Counted from the first letter of the stretch, positions 52,020-60,839 are shown. The stretch is DNA of 64,000 nucleotides from CAKZSB01 sp964573105 (GCA_964573105.1 CAZNIS010000024.1:7990-71989), one strand, 5' to 3'. Numbers and translations: made by a program. Notes: a model not told the origin generated them from the sequence alone.

Positions 52020-54371
52020 ATGTTTCAGATCGGCCAACCACAGGCAACTGCTGCAGCTAACGCACCAACCGGCGTAGATCGACTGGTCTATTGGCTCGGT
52101 CTGTTGTTGGTGGTCGTTGGGCTTTTAAACGTGACCCCTTCGATCCCCGGGTGGGATCAACTCTGGCGCTCGGTCACCGGTATTGAGTATTTCAAAATCC
52201 GACGCTTTCCCACCGAGTGGCTCTATCCGATCGTGTTTTTCTGGATGATGCTGATCGTCGCGCTGAAACACTCGATTTGGCGCAGCTGGACGGACCGTTC
52301 GGTGTGGGCTCGTCGATTTGGCCTGTTTATGGATATCGCACTGGTGGTGGCTGCCGCGGCGATCTCTCTCAGTTACCTGACGGAGCTCGAGGCGGTTTGT
52401 CTGGTCGATGTATTGAAGGGCGATCGCGCCGGGCTGGTCGCTCAGGCCTTGCAGGCGGATATCGAATATGCCCAGATGCTCGGCCTGCCAATCCCGGATT
52501 CCACCGACGATCCGGCCTGCCAGAGCACCACGTTTGGCTGGCTGCCGTTTATCCTTTTTGGCGCCATCGTCGTTTTCCTGATCTACAACGTCAAGGTCTG
52601 GGGCCTGCCGCTGGTGCTGGTGTCGATGCTGATTGCGGCCTATACCTTCGCCACCGTGCTGAACTGGTACTTCAACGGCGCGGACGATCAGAACAAATAT
52701 CTGATCACCATTCTCAGCAGCGAAGAACCTCGAAGCCTCGCGTCCGGCCGCGAGTTCGTGCGCGATGCACTGATCAACAATACCGCCGGTCTGCTGGGGC
52801 GGTTCCTCAACGTTCTGCTGTTACTGGTGTTTCCCTACATTATTCTCGGCGCGCTGTTCGGTCGCTGCGCCGGTGGTCAGGCGCTGATCAAGCTTGCGTT
52901 TTCGGCCACTCGCAAACTGCGTGGCGGGCCGGCCCATGCGGCCGTGGTGTCGTCCGCGATGTTTGGCACGATAACAGGCGGACCGGTAGTCAATGTTTTA
53001 TCGACCGGCGTGCTGACCATCCCGATGATGTTAAAACGCGGGTTTTCAAAAGTATTCGCGGGTGGGGTAGAGGCCGCTGCCTCCTCGGGCGGATCGATTA
53101 TGCCGCCGATCATGGGGGTCGCTGCTTTTATTATGTCTGCGATGACCGGAGTGCCGTATCGCGAGATCATTATCGCCGCGATCATCCCGGCACTGTTTTA
53201 TTTTTTCTGTCTGTTTTTGTCCGTCGTGTTCCAGGCCCGCAAGCAAAATATTCAGCCAGTGGGCGATGTATCAGACGATATGAAACTGACTGGCGAGGAC
53301 CGCCTGCATCTGTTGCAGATCTTCGCACCGGTGCTGCTGGTACTGCTGTTGCTGCTGACGCCAAAAGACGCCGTTGGCTGCAGCTGGCTCTCGATTCTTC
53401 TGGGCAGCGTGGTCGAGACCAGTGGTGACAGCTGCAGAGTAGTGTCGATGCCGTGGATCGTCGAGCTGTTCCAGAATGCAGCGGGTGATGCGAGCGCTGC
53501 CGGCTGGTGGGCCGTCGCGCTGTTGCTGGTGCTAATGTTTCTGGATAAAACCTTTCGCGCCGCGCCAAAAAAAGTGTTCGACGGGTTGGCGCAGGCCGGG
53601 GTGACCGTATCAACCCTGTACCTGATGTTTCTGGCCGTGACGGTGATCGACGTGTGTCTGAACTTTACCGGTCTTGCAAAATTTGTCGCCGTAGACGTGT
53701 TGGGCTACCTGAAATCGTTCGATATGTCTGTAACTTCGGCAGGTTTTCAGCTGTTTGCGCTGTTCCTGACTATGTTGCTCGCAGTCTTACTCGGCATGGG
53801 TATGCCGGCAGTGCCGGCCTATATCAATGTGGCACTATTGATGGGGCCGATGCTGGTTGGGCTTGGCATCGCGACTTTCACGGCCCACATGTTCGTGTTT
53901 TATTTTGCCGTCGCCTCTGCGATCACGCCGCCGGTGGCACTGGCCGCGTTTGCCGCCTCTACCATCACCAAAGCCGATCCAATGAAAACTGGTTTCTCGG
54001 CGGTGAAGTCGGGCATTGTCATGTTTACGATTCCGTTCGTATTCGCCATCTATCCGGAACTGCTGTTGATCGACAAAGCCGTGCTCGATCCGCAAACCGG
54101 GCTCTTTCTGGCTGGCTACGACGGCAATACCCGCTGGGCCTGGCTGGCGTTTTTATTCGCGCGACTGGCGCTCGCGCTGTATCTGGTGTCCAGCGCGTTA
54201 TCCGCCTATGACCAGCGTGCGCTGGGTGGTTTCGAAATCGCGCTGCGCCTTGGCGTTGCGGCCTTCGTTATGTTTAAACCGGCGGAAATCTATGGCCCGG
54301 CGATTTTAGCTGCAGCCGCGATCATTGCACACCATCTGCTGCGTCACCAAAGGCGTTTAAAAGCCGCCTGA
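52020..54371 (+). CDS. TAXI-type TRAP transporter, fused DctQM permease (third system)
   Basis: 783 aa. It has the same architecture as the other two fused permeases: FKIRRFPTEWLYPIVFFWMM near the N-terminus, KVWGLPLVLVSMLIAAYTF (in parts), LRGGPAHAAVVSSAMFGTITGG, FAGGVEAAASSGGSIMPPIMG, GMGMPAVPAYINVALLMGP and SAITPPVALAAFAASTITKADP. It resembles the copy at 9096 more than that at 47739 in these blocks. Transcribed with the sulfatase gene 25 bases downstream. Confidence 0.93.
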   Translation: MFQIGQPQATAAANAPTGVDRLVYWLGLLLVVVGLLNVTPSIPGWDQLWRSVTGIEYFKIRRFPTEWLYPIVFFWMMLIVALKHSIWRSWTDRSVWARRFGLFMDIALVVAAAAISLSYLTELEAVCLVDVLKGDRAGLVAQALQADIEYAQMLGLPIPDSTDDPACQSTTFGWLPFILFGAIVVFLIYNVKVWGLPLVLVSMLIAAYTFATVLNWYFNGADDQNKYLITILSSEEPRSLASGREFVRDALINNTAGLLGRFLNVLLLLVFPYIILGALFGRCAGGQALIKLAFSATRKLRGGPAHAAVVSSAMFGTITGGPVVNVLSTGVLTIPMMLKRGFSKVFAGGVEAAASSGGSIMPPIMGVAAFIMSAMTGVPYREIIIAAIIPALFYFFCLFLSVVFQARKQNIQPVGDVSDDMKLTGEDRLHLLQIFAPVLLVLLLLLTPKDAVGCSWLSILLGSVVETSGDSCRVVSMPWIVELFQNAAGDASAAGWWAVALLLVLMFLDKTFRAAPKKVFDGLAQAGVTVSTLYLMFLAVTVIDVCLNFTGLAKFVAVDVLGYLKSFDMSVTSAGFQLFALFLTMLLAVLLGMGMPAVPAYINVALLMGPMLVGLGIATFTAHMFVFYFAVASAITPPVALAAFAASTITKADPMKTGFSAVKSGIVMFTIPFVFAIYPELLLIDKAVLDPQTGLFLAGYDGNTRWAWLAFLFARLALALYLVSSALSAYDQRALGGFEIALRLGVAAFVMFKPAEIYGPAILAAAAIIAHHLLRHQRRLKAA

Positions 54372-54396
54372 TGCCACAGCAACCACAATAGATAAT

Positions 54397-55959
54397 ATGG
54401 CTGACAAACCAAACTTTCTCTTCATTATGGTGGATCAGCAGCGTGCCGACTGGCTGGGCTGCTACGGTCATCCAATGGTGCGCTCGCCCAATATCGACGC
54501 GATCGCGGCGCAGGGTACACGGTTCGAATCGTTCTACGTCGCAACGCCGATCTGCATGCCAAACCGTGCGAGCTTCATGACCGGGCGCATGCCGTCGTTG
54601 CACGGACTTCGCTACAACGGCTGCGTGCTGTCCGAGAGAGCCAATACGTTTGTCGATGTGTTAAAAGCCGGTGGCTACGCGACGGCATCAATTGGCAAGA
54701 GCCATCTGCAGCCGATGACGCAGATGCAGGCACGCCACCCGGATACCGGGCAGAGTGGTCCGATACCAGAGGCCTGGAAGGCTGACCCGGGCCAGTACGA
54801 AAACGAAGAGCCGGCGCGCTACGCACAGGGCGAACACTACGACTTTCCAACCCCCTACTATGGTTTTGACCACATCGATATGGTCACTGCGCACGGTGAC
54901 AAGGCTGGCGGTCACTATCAACAGTGGTTTCGAAAAAAACATCCCGACTGGCAGCAATTGCACGATCCGGACAATGAACTTGCACACGACTACACGTGTC
55001 CGCAGGCCTACCGCACGCCGATACCGGAAGACAGCTACCCCACCGCTTATATACGCGATCGGGCGAAAGATTATCTGGGTGATCGGTCAGCTGATGATCA
55101 GCCATTTTTCGCCTATGTATCGTTTCCCGATCCGCACCATCCGTTCAACCCGCCTGGCAAGTATTGGGACATGTATCAACCCGATGATTTTGAATTGCCC
55201 TGTCGCTTTGAAGATCATCAAAACCCGCCGCCGCCACTGCTCGATGCCCGCCAGTATTTTGAACAAACCGGGGGCCAGCAGACACCGCAACACGCGTTTA
55301 TGGCATCGGATCGCGAAGTGCGCGAGGCGATGGCGTTGACGGCCGGCATGATCACGATGATCGACGATGCGGTGGGCGAGATCATTCAAGCCTTGAAAGA
55401 TAATGGTCAGTACGACAATACCGTGATCGTCTTCAACGCGGATCACGGCGACTATCTGGGCGATTTTAATATGCTGTTAAAAGGCCCATGGGCGCAGCGC
55501 TCGATCCATCGCGTGCCGATGATCTGGTCGGACCCGGCATCGCGACAGCAACGGGTGACATCCGCGCTCGCCTCGACCATCGATCTGTCTGCATCGATAC
55601 TGGATCGCGCCGGGCTAGATCCCTATTTTGGTATTCAGGGTCAGAGCTTCCTGCCGTGCCTGCAGTCGGCAGATCAACACCGCGATAAATTGCTGATCGA
55701 GTTCAACGACGGCTTCGCCCGCAACGGGTTTGAGCGCAGTGCGCGGGTACGCACCATCGTGACCGATCAGTGGCAATTGTCGGTGTACAGGGATCAGGAC
55801 TGGGGGGAACTGTACGATCTTAAACAGGATCCGCTGCAGACCCGCAATCTGTGGGACGACCCGGATCACGTCAGTGTCAAGGCGGCACTGTTCGAGTCAT
55901 TAACACAGCTTTTGATTGCCCAAATGGATGAAAGTCCGCGTTCCAGCCGACTCGCGTGA
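54397..55959 (+). CDS. Type I sulfatase
   Basis: 520 aa. The formylglycine site is C53 in CMPNR (CxPxR, with Asn in place of the usual Ser), followed by ASFMTGRMPSLHGL. Metal ligands: FLFIMVDQQRADWL near the N-terminus and VIVFNADHGDYLGDF. KSHLQPMTQ supplies a conserved Lys and His. The C-terminus contains LYDLKQDPLQTRNLWDDP, common in this family. It shows no signal peptide, so it acts in the cytosol. It belongs with the third TAXI system and with the metallo-sulfatase that follows. The precise ester is unknown. Confidence 0.88.
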   Translation: MADKPNFLFIMVDQQRADWLGCYGHPMVRSPNIDAIAAQGTRFESFYVATPICMPNRASFMTGRMPSLHGLRYNGCVLSERANTFVDVLKAGGYATASIGKSHLQPMTQMQARHPDTGQSGPIPEAWKADPGQYENEEPARYAQGEHYDFPTPYYGFDHIDMVTAHGDKAGGHYQQWFRKKHPDWQQLHDPDNELAHDYTCPQAYRTPIPEDSYPTAYIRDRAKDYLGDRSADDQPFFAYVSFPDPHHPFNPPGKYWDMYQPDDFELPCRFEDHQNPPPPLLDARQYFEQTGGQQTPQHAFMASDREVREAMALTAGMITMIDDAVGEIIQALKDNGQYDNTVIVFNADHGDYLGDFNMLLKGPWAQRSIHRVPMIWSDPASRQQRVTSALASTIDLSASILDRAGLDPYFGIQGQSFLPCLQSADQHRDKLLIEFNDGFARNGFERSARVRTIVTDQWQLSVYRDQDWGELYDLKQDPLQTRNLWDDPDHVSVKAALFESLTQLLIAQMDESPRSSRLA

Positions 55960-56029
55960 CCAGGCACGCTGGGGCTTTCATTGTTTCCGTTAGTCGCTTG
56001 GCACGGCCAGGTGCAGAAAAGGCAAAGCT

Positions 56030-57316
56030 ATGAACCCGCATCCGGAACTGCTGGCGCAAAACCAACAGTTCGAAAAACAGATTATCAAACTCGCAGCTAA
56101 CGTGTATGGCGCGATCGGGTTTGCCGCATCGAATGTGTACATGTTGATCGGTGACGACGGCCTGGTCATCATCGACACCACCGAGACCACCCGCGCCGCT
56201 GAGAATATTCTGGCCAGGTTTCGGCAGCTGACCGACAAACCAGTCAAAACGATTATTTACACACACTCGCACCGCGATCACATCAGCGGTGCCAGTGTAT
56301 TTGCAGAAGACGGCAATCCAGAGGTTATCGCGAGCGATAACTTCGAGTCGGATCTGGTCGAAGTGGACGACTCGCGACCAGCGCCAGGCAAGGCGCTGAT
56401 GGCGCGCACAAAACGTCAATTCGGCATTGGCCTGTCCTATCCGGATGAGCGCGTCAGTATTGGTGTCGGGCCGGGGGATAGACCGATGCAGGGCATGGGT
56501 GCGGGATTTCTCGAACCGACCCTGTCAATCGTCGAGTCGCGCACGCAGCTCACGCGCTGCGGACTGGATTTGGAGTTGGTCAAAGCACCGGGTGAGACAC
56601 CGGATCATCTGGTTGTGTGGCTGGGCACTGAACGCCTGTTGTTTTGTGGCGATAATTTCTATTCGTCGTTTCCAAACCTCTATGCAATACGCGGCACGCC
56701 TTACCGCGATTTCAACGTCTGGGCGGATACGCTCGATTTACTGTTGCAGTTTGACGCCGAAACACTTGCAACCGGTCATACCATGCCAGTGACCGGCGCC
56801 GATACCATCAGACAGATGCTTGCCGACTATCGCGATGCGATCAAATATATCGTCGCGCAAACGGTTGACGGGATGAATCGACAGCTCGGACCCGATGAAC
56901 TGGCCCATACCGTCCAACTGCCGGCAGGGCTTGCGAGCAAACCTTACCTCAAAGAGTTCTATGGCAAAGTCTCGTGGTCGGTGCGCGCTTACTTTGCCGG
57001 CACGCTGGGCTGGTTTGACGGCAACCCCACCAATCTCTCACGCCTGTCGCCGCGCGAGGCAGGGCAGCGCATGATCAAACTCGCAGGTGGCAGCGATACA
57101 CTGCTCGATGCAGCCAGACGAGCGGCTGCGGACAATGATCATCAGTGGGCGCTGGAGTTAGCGGATCAGCTGATGGCGGCGGGCGAGCTCACAGCGGATG
57201 CGACCAGGCTTAAGATCTCATCGCTACGTGTGCTCGCCGATCGCGAGATCAATGCGCCGGCCCGCAATTACTACTTGTTGTCGGCCCGTGAACTCGAGGC
57301 GTCTGTAGAGCACTAG
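56030..57316 (+). CDS. Metallo-beta-lactamase-fold alkylsulfatase-like protein (SdsA1/BDS1-like, short)
   Basis: 428 aa. The zinc motif THSHRDH (H79, H81, D83, H84), NVYMLIGDDGLVIIDT, APGETPDHLVVWL, the LFCGDNFYSSFPNLYAIRGTPYRD stretch (in parts) and LATGHTMPV are typical of type III alkylsulfatases. The helical dimerisation domain (about residues 270-420) is present. The C-terminal SCP2-like substrate domain of SdsA1 is missing, making the protein about 200 residues shorter. No signal peptide is seen. It ends inside a REP-like repeat. A general alkyl-sulfate or related hydrolase role is likely. Confidence 0.82.
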   Translation: MNPHPELLAQNQQFEKQIIKLAANVYGAIGFAASNVYMLIGDDGLVIIDTTETTRAAENILARFRQLTDKPVKTIIYTHSHRDHISGASVFAEDGNPEVIASDNFESDLVEVDDSRPAPGKALMARTKRQFGIGLSYPDERVSIGVGPGDRPMQGMGAGFLEPTLSIVESRTQLTRCGLDLELVKAPGETPDHLVVWLGTERLLFCGDNFYSSFPNLYAIRGTPYRDFNVWADTLDLLLQFDAETLATGHTMPVTGADTIRQMLADYRDAIKYIVAQTVDGMNRQLGPDELAHTVQLPAGLASKPYLKEFYGKVSWSVRAYFAGTLGWFDGNPTNLSRLSPREAGQRMIKLAGGSDTLLDAARRAAADNDHQWALELADQLMAAGELTADATRLKISSLRVLADREINAPARNYYLLSARELEASVEH

Positions 57317-57373
57317 CCCGGATCATTCACCACAATGACGATTTCTCGCCCCGTGATGGATAATCCGGGCTAG
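57313..57373. repeat. REP-like inverted repeat CTAGCCCGGAT ... ATCCGGGCTAG
   Basis: 11-bp arms separated by about 39 bases. The left arm includes the stop codon (TAG) of the alkylsulfatase gene. This resembles the common TAGCCCGGAT-type repetitive extragenic element of proteobacteria and may act as a bidirectional 3' end. Confidence 0.65.
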
Positions 57374-57551
57374 GAGTCTGCGCGGTTGACACACGCTCAG
57401 CTACGATGAGTGCGAAGCGATAACTGCGGGCTGCGCGCTCGGCGCGGGCCCCGTCCAACGATAAATCCATCTTCATTCGCTGCCCGAAAAGCGCGGATCA
57501 AGCTCGATGCGTTGTCTCGATCAGTGGTTGCTGAGCTCTACTGAAAGGTTG

Positions 57552-57583
57552 ACGACCAGCATGGGTAACTTCATGCTGGTCGT
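57552..57583. terminator. Bidirectional hairpin between convergent genes
   Basis: ACGACCAGCATG and CATGCTGGTCGT form a perfect 12-bp stem with an 8-base loop, 27 bases past the selenoprotein stop. No T-run of useful length follows in either direction. Its position suits mRNA 3'-end formation, but rho-independent termination is not certain. Confidence 0.5.
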
Positions 57584-57610
57584 TCGACAATGTCGCGCAG
57601 GGACAGCCTG

Positions 57611-58273
57611 CTAACCGATAATGTCGTTGAGCTTCTGCTCAAATTCATCGACGTTAAAATAAAACGGACCAAGCCCACCCTGATAGGCGACCTTGCCATC
57701 GCTGTCGATGATATACAGCCGATCCGGCCAGGAAATGTATTTTTCCTCAGCGTCGTTATCCATGCCGTCGAGCAACATCGGAAACGTGAAGTTGTACCGC
57801 AGCATGCAGGCTGAGGCGACTTCCGCACGCTCGTCTGCCGTTTCGGGCTGCGTGTGAATGATGCCTTCTTCGAGGTTGCGAATTACCTGATCCTCGCCGT
57901 CGGCATGCGCCTCGCGAATGTAGACACCGAAAAACTTTGCTTTATCACCAAATGACTTTGCCAGTTCATCGAGGCGCACGGCCCCGTCTCTGAACGGCGG
58001 TCAGGTGTAAGAGCCGAAAACCAGCCCGATTGGCTTGCCAAAGTGCGACGACAGGCGCGTCATCTCACCGGTTCGGTTACCGCGCGCATCCAGCAGTTCA
58101 AGCTCAAAGTCCGGTGCCGGATCACCCACCTTGGGGGATTTTTCCTGATCACGCACGATTCTGGCCTCGATGAACTTGCGCAGTTCGTCGCGCGTCTTGC
58201 CGCGCGTATCCAGCCATTCCTGTGATGCATTTTGAACGACATTTTCGAATTTGTCGGGCAGCTTTATCGCCAT
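57611..58273 (-). CDS. Iodothyronine-deiodinase-like selenoprotein (in-frame UGA = Sec91)
   Basis: Read with one in-frame TGA at 58001-58003 as selenocysteine, this is a single 220-aa protein of the thioredoxin-fold deiodinase-like family. Sec lies in GSYT-U-PPFR, exactly where deiodinases carry GSCT-U-PSF. The second half contains FFGVYIREAHADGED (deiodinases: YIxEAHxxDGW), a mid-domain PMLLDGMDND and the closing YIIDSDGKVAYQGG strand, and the first half ends DFELELLDARG. The two halves fit together without gap, which excludes simple decay. A SECIS-like hairpin follows the UGA. SelA-D and tRNA-Sec genes are not in the window. The likely role is thiol-dependent reduction or dehalogenation. 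Confidence 0.88.
57964..57995 (-). promoter_or_regulatory. Candidate bacterial SECIS element
   Basis: In the mRNA, starting six bases after the UGA, GUUCA pairs with UGAAC (outer stem) and CGGGGC with GCCUCG (inner stem, one G-U), with an internal GAGA/A asymmetry and a five-base CGUGC loop. The loop lies about 21-25 bases after the UGA, the usual distance for a bacterial SECIS recognised by SelB. Pairing was checked by eye only. Confidence 0.6.
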
Positions 58274-58328
58274 ATTGGGGAGATCCTCGGTTCAGATCGC
58301 GATATCGATCCAATGAGAAGTCTAATTA

Positions 58329-58404
58329 TTTGGGATCCAGAAAGCCAGCTCTGGGCAGATATTTAGCGCTACCAGCTCGAAATATCATAGTTCTGGATCC
58401 TGAG
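58329..58404. promoter_or_regulatory. Paired GGATCC-centred operators upstream of the selenoprotein gene
   Basis: TTTGGGATCCAG (58329-58340) and TTCTGGATCCTGAG (58391-58404) are centred 62 bases apart, 62 and 124 bases upstream of the selenoprotein start. The pair resembles the one at 45364-45436 in motif and spacing, suggesting control by the GntR regulator encoded at 44604-45347. Confidence 0.5.
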
Positions 58405-58416
58405 TGGGTGGCGAGC

Positions 58417-59229
58417 CTAGTCTGGCGCGATCAAATCGAGCGTCGCCAGCAGGCGATCTGCGCGCGTTTGCACACGCATGACAGGAAAACCGGTCGATTT
58501 TGTCGATCGTTTGATTGGCCTCGGATCAGCGTAGGGTGCCATCTGCATGATGCGCTCATTAACGGGTTCAGGCAGGTTGGCCTGGCTGGTCAGAAGATTC
58601 CGGCCAGCAACGTGCGCCTTCATGTGAATGTGGATTGGCTGGCCATAATAGAAACCGGGATAGATCGTGTCGAACTCGGCGATCCCGTCCTGATCCGTGA
58701 TCAGTGCGCCACGGCAAAAGCGGGTGGCGACATCGGGTTTGATATGGCCGAACAGGATCGCTCGCGCCATTGGTGGGCGCTCGTTCGGGCTGTTGCTGTA
58801 ACCGGAGTAATGACCGGTCGCGTTGCAGGCCCAGATGTCGACTACGCCTTTTCGAATCGGATTGCAGTTGCGATCGACCAGCCGCATCGCCACGGTGAGT
58901 GGCTGGCCCGCCTGACCTTCTGCAATATTTCGCCCCGGTGCAGGTGTGCACGTGAAGTAGGGGCCCTCGAAGCTGTCTTCCATCATCTGACATTGCGCGC
59001 CGTTGAAATCGGCTGGTACGCTAAGTCTGCTGCCGGTATCCGAAACCGGCACGATGGAGTTATCGCAAGTCTGTTTGCCGCGAAGTGTTTTCGCTAACAC
59101 CCCGCGGTTCGGGCCGACACCGTCCTCGGCAGACACCTGGCGGCCGAGCGAGCAGGCGCTCAGCGCCGTGCCGGCGGCGAGTATCAGCGATTGTCGGCGC
59201 GTCACTTTTAAACGGTTGTTGTCGTTCAT
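58417..59229 (-). CDS. Exported intradiol ring-cleavage dioxygenase-like protein
   Basis: 270 aa from the ATG at 59227-59229. The N-terminus TRRQSLILAAGTALSAC has a twin Arg and a possible lipobox Cys26, so it may be a Tat-exported lipoprotein. The core has EGPYFTCTPAPGRNI, the GHYSGYSN tyrosine segment, and FYYGQPIHIHMKAH with Tyr and two His, matching the iron ligands (2 Tyr, 2 His) of protocatechuate 3,4-dioxygenase-like proteins. Its start overlaps the MsrQ-like gene by four bases. Exported members of this family are poorly characterised. Catechol or a phenolic polymer could be the target. Confidence 0.85.
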   Translation of the reverse strand: MNDNNRLKVTRRQSLILAAGTALSACSLGRQVSAEDGVGPNRGVLAKTLRGKQTCDNSIVPVSDTGSRLSVPADFNGAQCQMMEDSFEGPYFTCTPAPGRNIAEGQAGQPLTVAMRLVDRNCNPIRKGVVDIWACNATGHYSGYSNSPNERPPMARAILFGHIKPDVATRFCRGALITDQDGIAEFDTIYPGFYYGQPIHIHMKAHVAGRNLLTSQANLPEPVNERIMQMAPYADPRPIKRSTKSTGFPVMRVQTRADRLLATLDLIAPD

Positions 59230-59831
59230 GATTGACCTTGCTCGGCTGTGGTAGTAGAGGAATGCCGTGTTCGCTGCGCGTAGATACGGAAGCACTCCAG
59301 TGCTGCCAGCGGGATAAAATGCACCAGCGCCGGACCGAAGTTGTTGTGCACAAAAATCCAGTGCACCAGTGTCAGCACAGCCGCCGGATACACCCAGCGC
59401 TGCAACTGTTTCCAGCGCCTGCGCAAGAATCGCTGACTGGCGTTGTTGGATGTCAGCGCGAGTGGTACGAAAATCAAAAATGCCAGCCAGCCCGTCCAGA
59501 TGCCAAGCTCTGACAGTTCACCCAGTATGGTCTCGACCGAAAGGCCAGTATCCAACAGATAAAAAACCGTGTGCAGCAATGCATAGCCGAACGCCGCCAC
59601 GCCAAAGTAGCGCCGGTTTCTAACCAGCCAGTGCGGCCACTGCTGATTATTGAACAGCAGCTTCAACGGTGTTGCGAGCATTGCGACAATCATCATTCTG
59701 GCGCTGAATTCTCCAGTGCCGTGCAACAGGTCACCGGCTGCGGTCGGATCGGTGATAAACCTGTTCAGCATGGCAATCGCCGGCAGCGCGAGTACCAGCC
59801 AGAGAAAATACTTCGATTTCAGAATAAACAT
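59226..59831 (-). CDS. MsrQ/YedZ-like haem-binding membrane protein
   Basis: 201 aa, about six predicted membrane helices. Features of the ferric-reductase-like transmembrane domain include GTGEFSARMMIVAMLATPLK, RRYFGVAAFGYALLHTVFYL with a haem-ligand His, and WVYPAAVLTLVHWIFVHNNF with another. The length and order fit MsrQ, the haem subunit of periplasmic methionine-sulfoxide reductase MsrPQ, but the usual MsrP partner is absent. Instead the gene is translationally coupled to the exported intradiol dioxygenase, which suggests it delivers electrons to that protein or to its periplasmic environment. Confidence 0.85.
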   Translation of the reverse strand: MFILKSKYFLWLVLALPAIAMLNRFITDPTAAGDLLHGTGEFSARMMIVAMLATPLKLLFNNQQWPHWLVRNRRYFGVAAFGYALLHTVFYLLDTGLSVETILGELSELGIWTGWLAFLIFVPLALTSNNASQRFLRRRWKQLQRWVYPAAVLTLVHWIFVHNNFGPALVHFIPLAALECFRIYAQRTRHSSTTTAEQGQS

Positions 59832-59938
59832 GTCCTGTCAGTCCGATTGTTTTTGATCTGTTAACTTGGCAATACCGCAATTACCATAGAACTCATTGTT
59901 GGCGATCGCGACTGCAAATGCTTTGCGTTAGCGTGTCA

Positions 59939-59957
59939 ACTTGTAACGACTTGTAAC
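59939..59957. repeat. Direct repeat ACTTGTAAC-G-ACTTGTAAC
   Basis: Two 9-bp copies at 10-bp spacing, about 110 bases upstream of the MsrQ-like start. One helical turn between copies is the usual geometry of OmpR-family operators. The regulator is not identified. Confidence 0.4.
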
Positions 59958-60023
59958 AGACCCTCGTGAGCTGCAGGTCTGCTGTCTGTGACAACAGGCT
60001 GCTAAATGGCGGGCAGGGGTCGA

Positions 60024-60839
60024 TCAACCCTCGGCCCGCTTGATTTTCTGATGTTCATCTTCTACCAGGCCGATTTTCCAGTAGCCCGACAAATAGGCGT
60101 CCTGTTTCGGGACACGTTTCTCTGCGATCACAAAGCGCTTTAACGCGCGCACCACACCCGATTCACCGGCGATACAGGTTTGCACCCGGCCAGTGGGCCA
60201 GTCCAGCGAGCGGATCAGTGCCTCCTGTGCAGTTGAAGGCAGCAGCGGATCGGGCTGAACCAGCCAATGCACGGCAATCCCTTCTGGCAGGTCGATGGAT
60301 TGCTTGTCCTCGATAGAAGTGACCTCAAAAATGGCCACACCTTTTGCATCGCGAGGCATCGCCTCCAGTGTGGCCGCAGCCACTGGAATCGCAGAAGGGT
60401 CGGCAGCGATCAGATACCAGTCTGCCTCGAAATGCGCCACTTTTGGCGCACTGGGGCCGGCAAACCCGAGAAAATCACCCGGCACCGCACGCGATGCCCA
60501 GCTCGAGGCCGGGCCATTGTCGCCGTGCGCGACAAAATCTATGCTCAACTCGTTGGTGTCGACATCATATTTTCTGACCGTAAATGTGCGCGTGGACGGT
60601 TTTGGCCCATCGCGCAAACGCGCTGCAAACTGTTCTCTCGTTTCATTGGCTTCGGGCAGCATCAGCTTGCAGTTGCCACCTTCACGACCAGCGGGAAATC
60701 CCTCGAGTTCCGGCCCTGAAAAAATGACCCGGATCATATTGGGTGTCAGCCGATACGCGTGTGCCACGCTAAGCAATCGTGACGAGCCACGTCGGCCCCC
60801 TTTTTTTAACGCATCACTCAAACCGGATAGCAAAGACAT
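60024..60839 (-). CDS. Siderophore-interacting protein (ViuB-like flavin reductase)
   Basis: 271 aa. N-terminal FAD-binding domain with STRTFTVRKYD (the RxYTxR-type motif), DFVAHGDNGPASSWA and PGDFLGFAGPSA. C-terminal NAD(P)H domain with WYLIAADPSAIPVAAATLE and the SIP ending AYLSGYWKIGLVEDEHQ. It reduces ferric siderophores in the cytosol to release iron. AGGGA precedes the ATG. It is transcribed alone as far as visible. No siderophore receptor or Fur box that I trust is adjacent. Confidence 0.88.
   Translation of the reverse strand: MSLLSGLSDALKKGGRRGSSRLLSVAHAYRLTPNMIRVIFSGPELEGFPAGREGGNCKLMLPEANETREQFAARLRDGPKPSTRTFTVRKYDVDTNELSIDFVAHGDNGPASSWASRAVPGDFLGFAGPSAPKVAHFEADWYLIAADPSAIPVAAATLEAMPRDAKGVAIFEVTSIEDKQSIDLPEGIAVHWLVQPDPLLPSTAQEALIRSLDWPTGRVQTCIAGESGVVRALKRFVIAEKRVPKQDAYLSGYWKIGLVEDEHQKIKRAEG

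Noticed and set aside
52217..53428. 403-codon frame inside the third TAXI permease
   Set aside because: Alternative frame of a conserved membrane protein gene; arginine- and glycine-rich without any fold.
57611..58273. Reading the two halves of the deiodinase-like protein as a pseudogene
   Set aside because: The only interruption is a UGA exactly at the family's selenocysteine position, with no other stop or frame change, and a hairpin follows.
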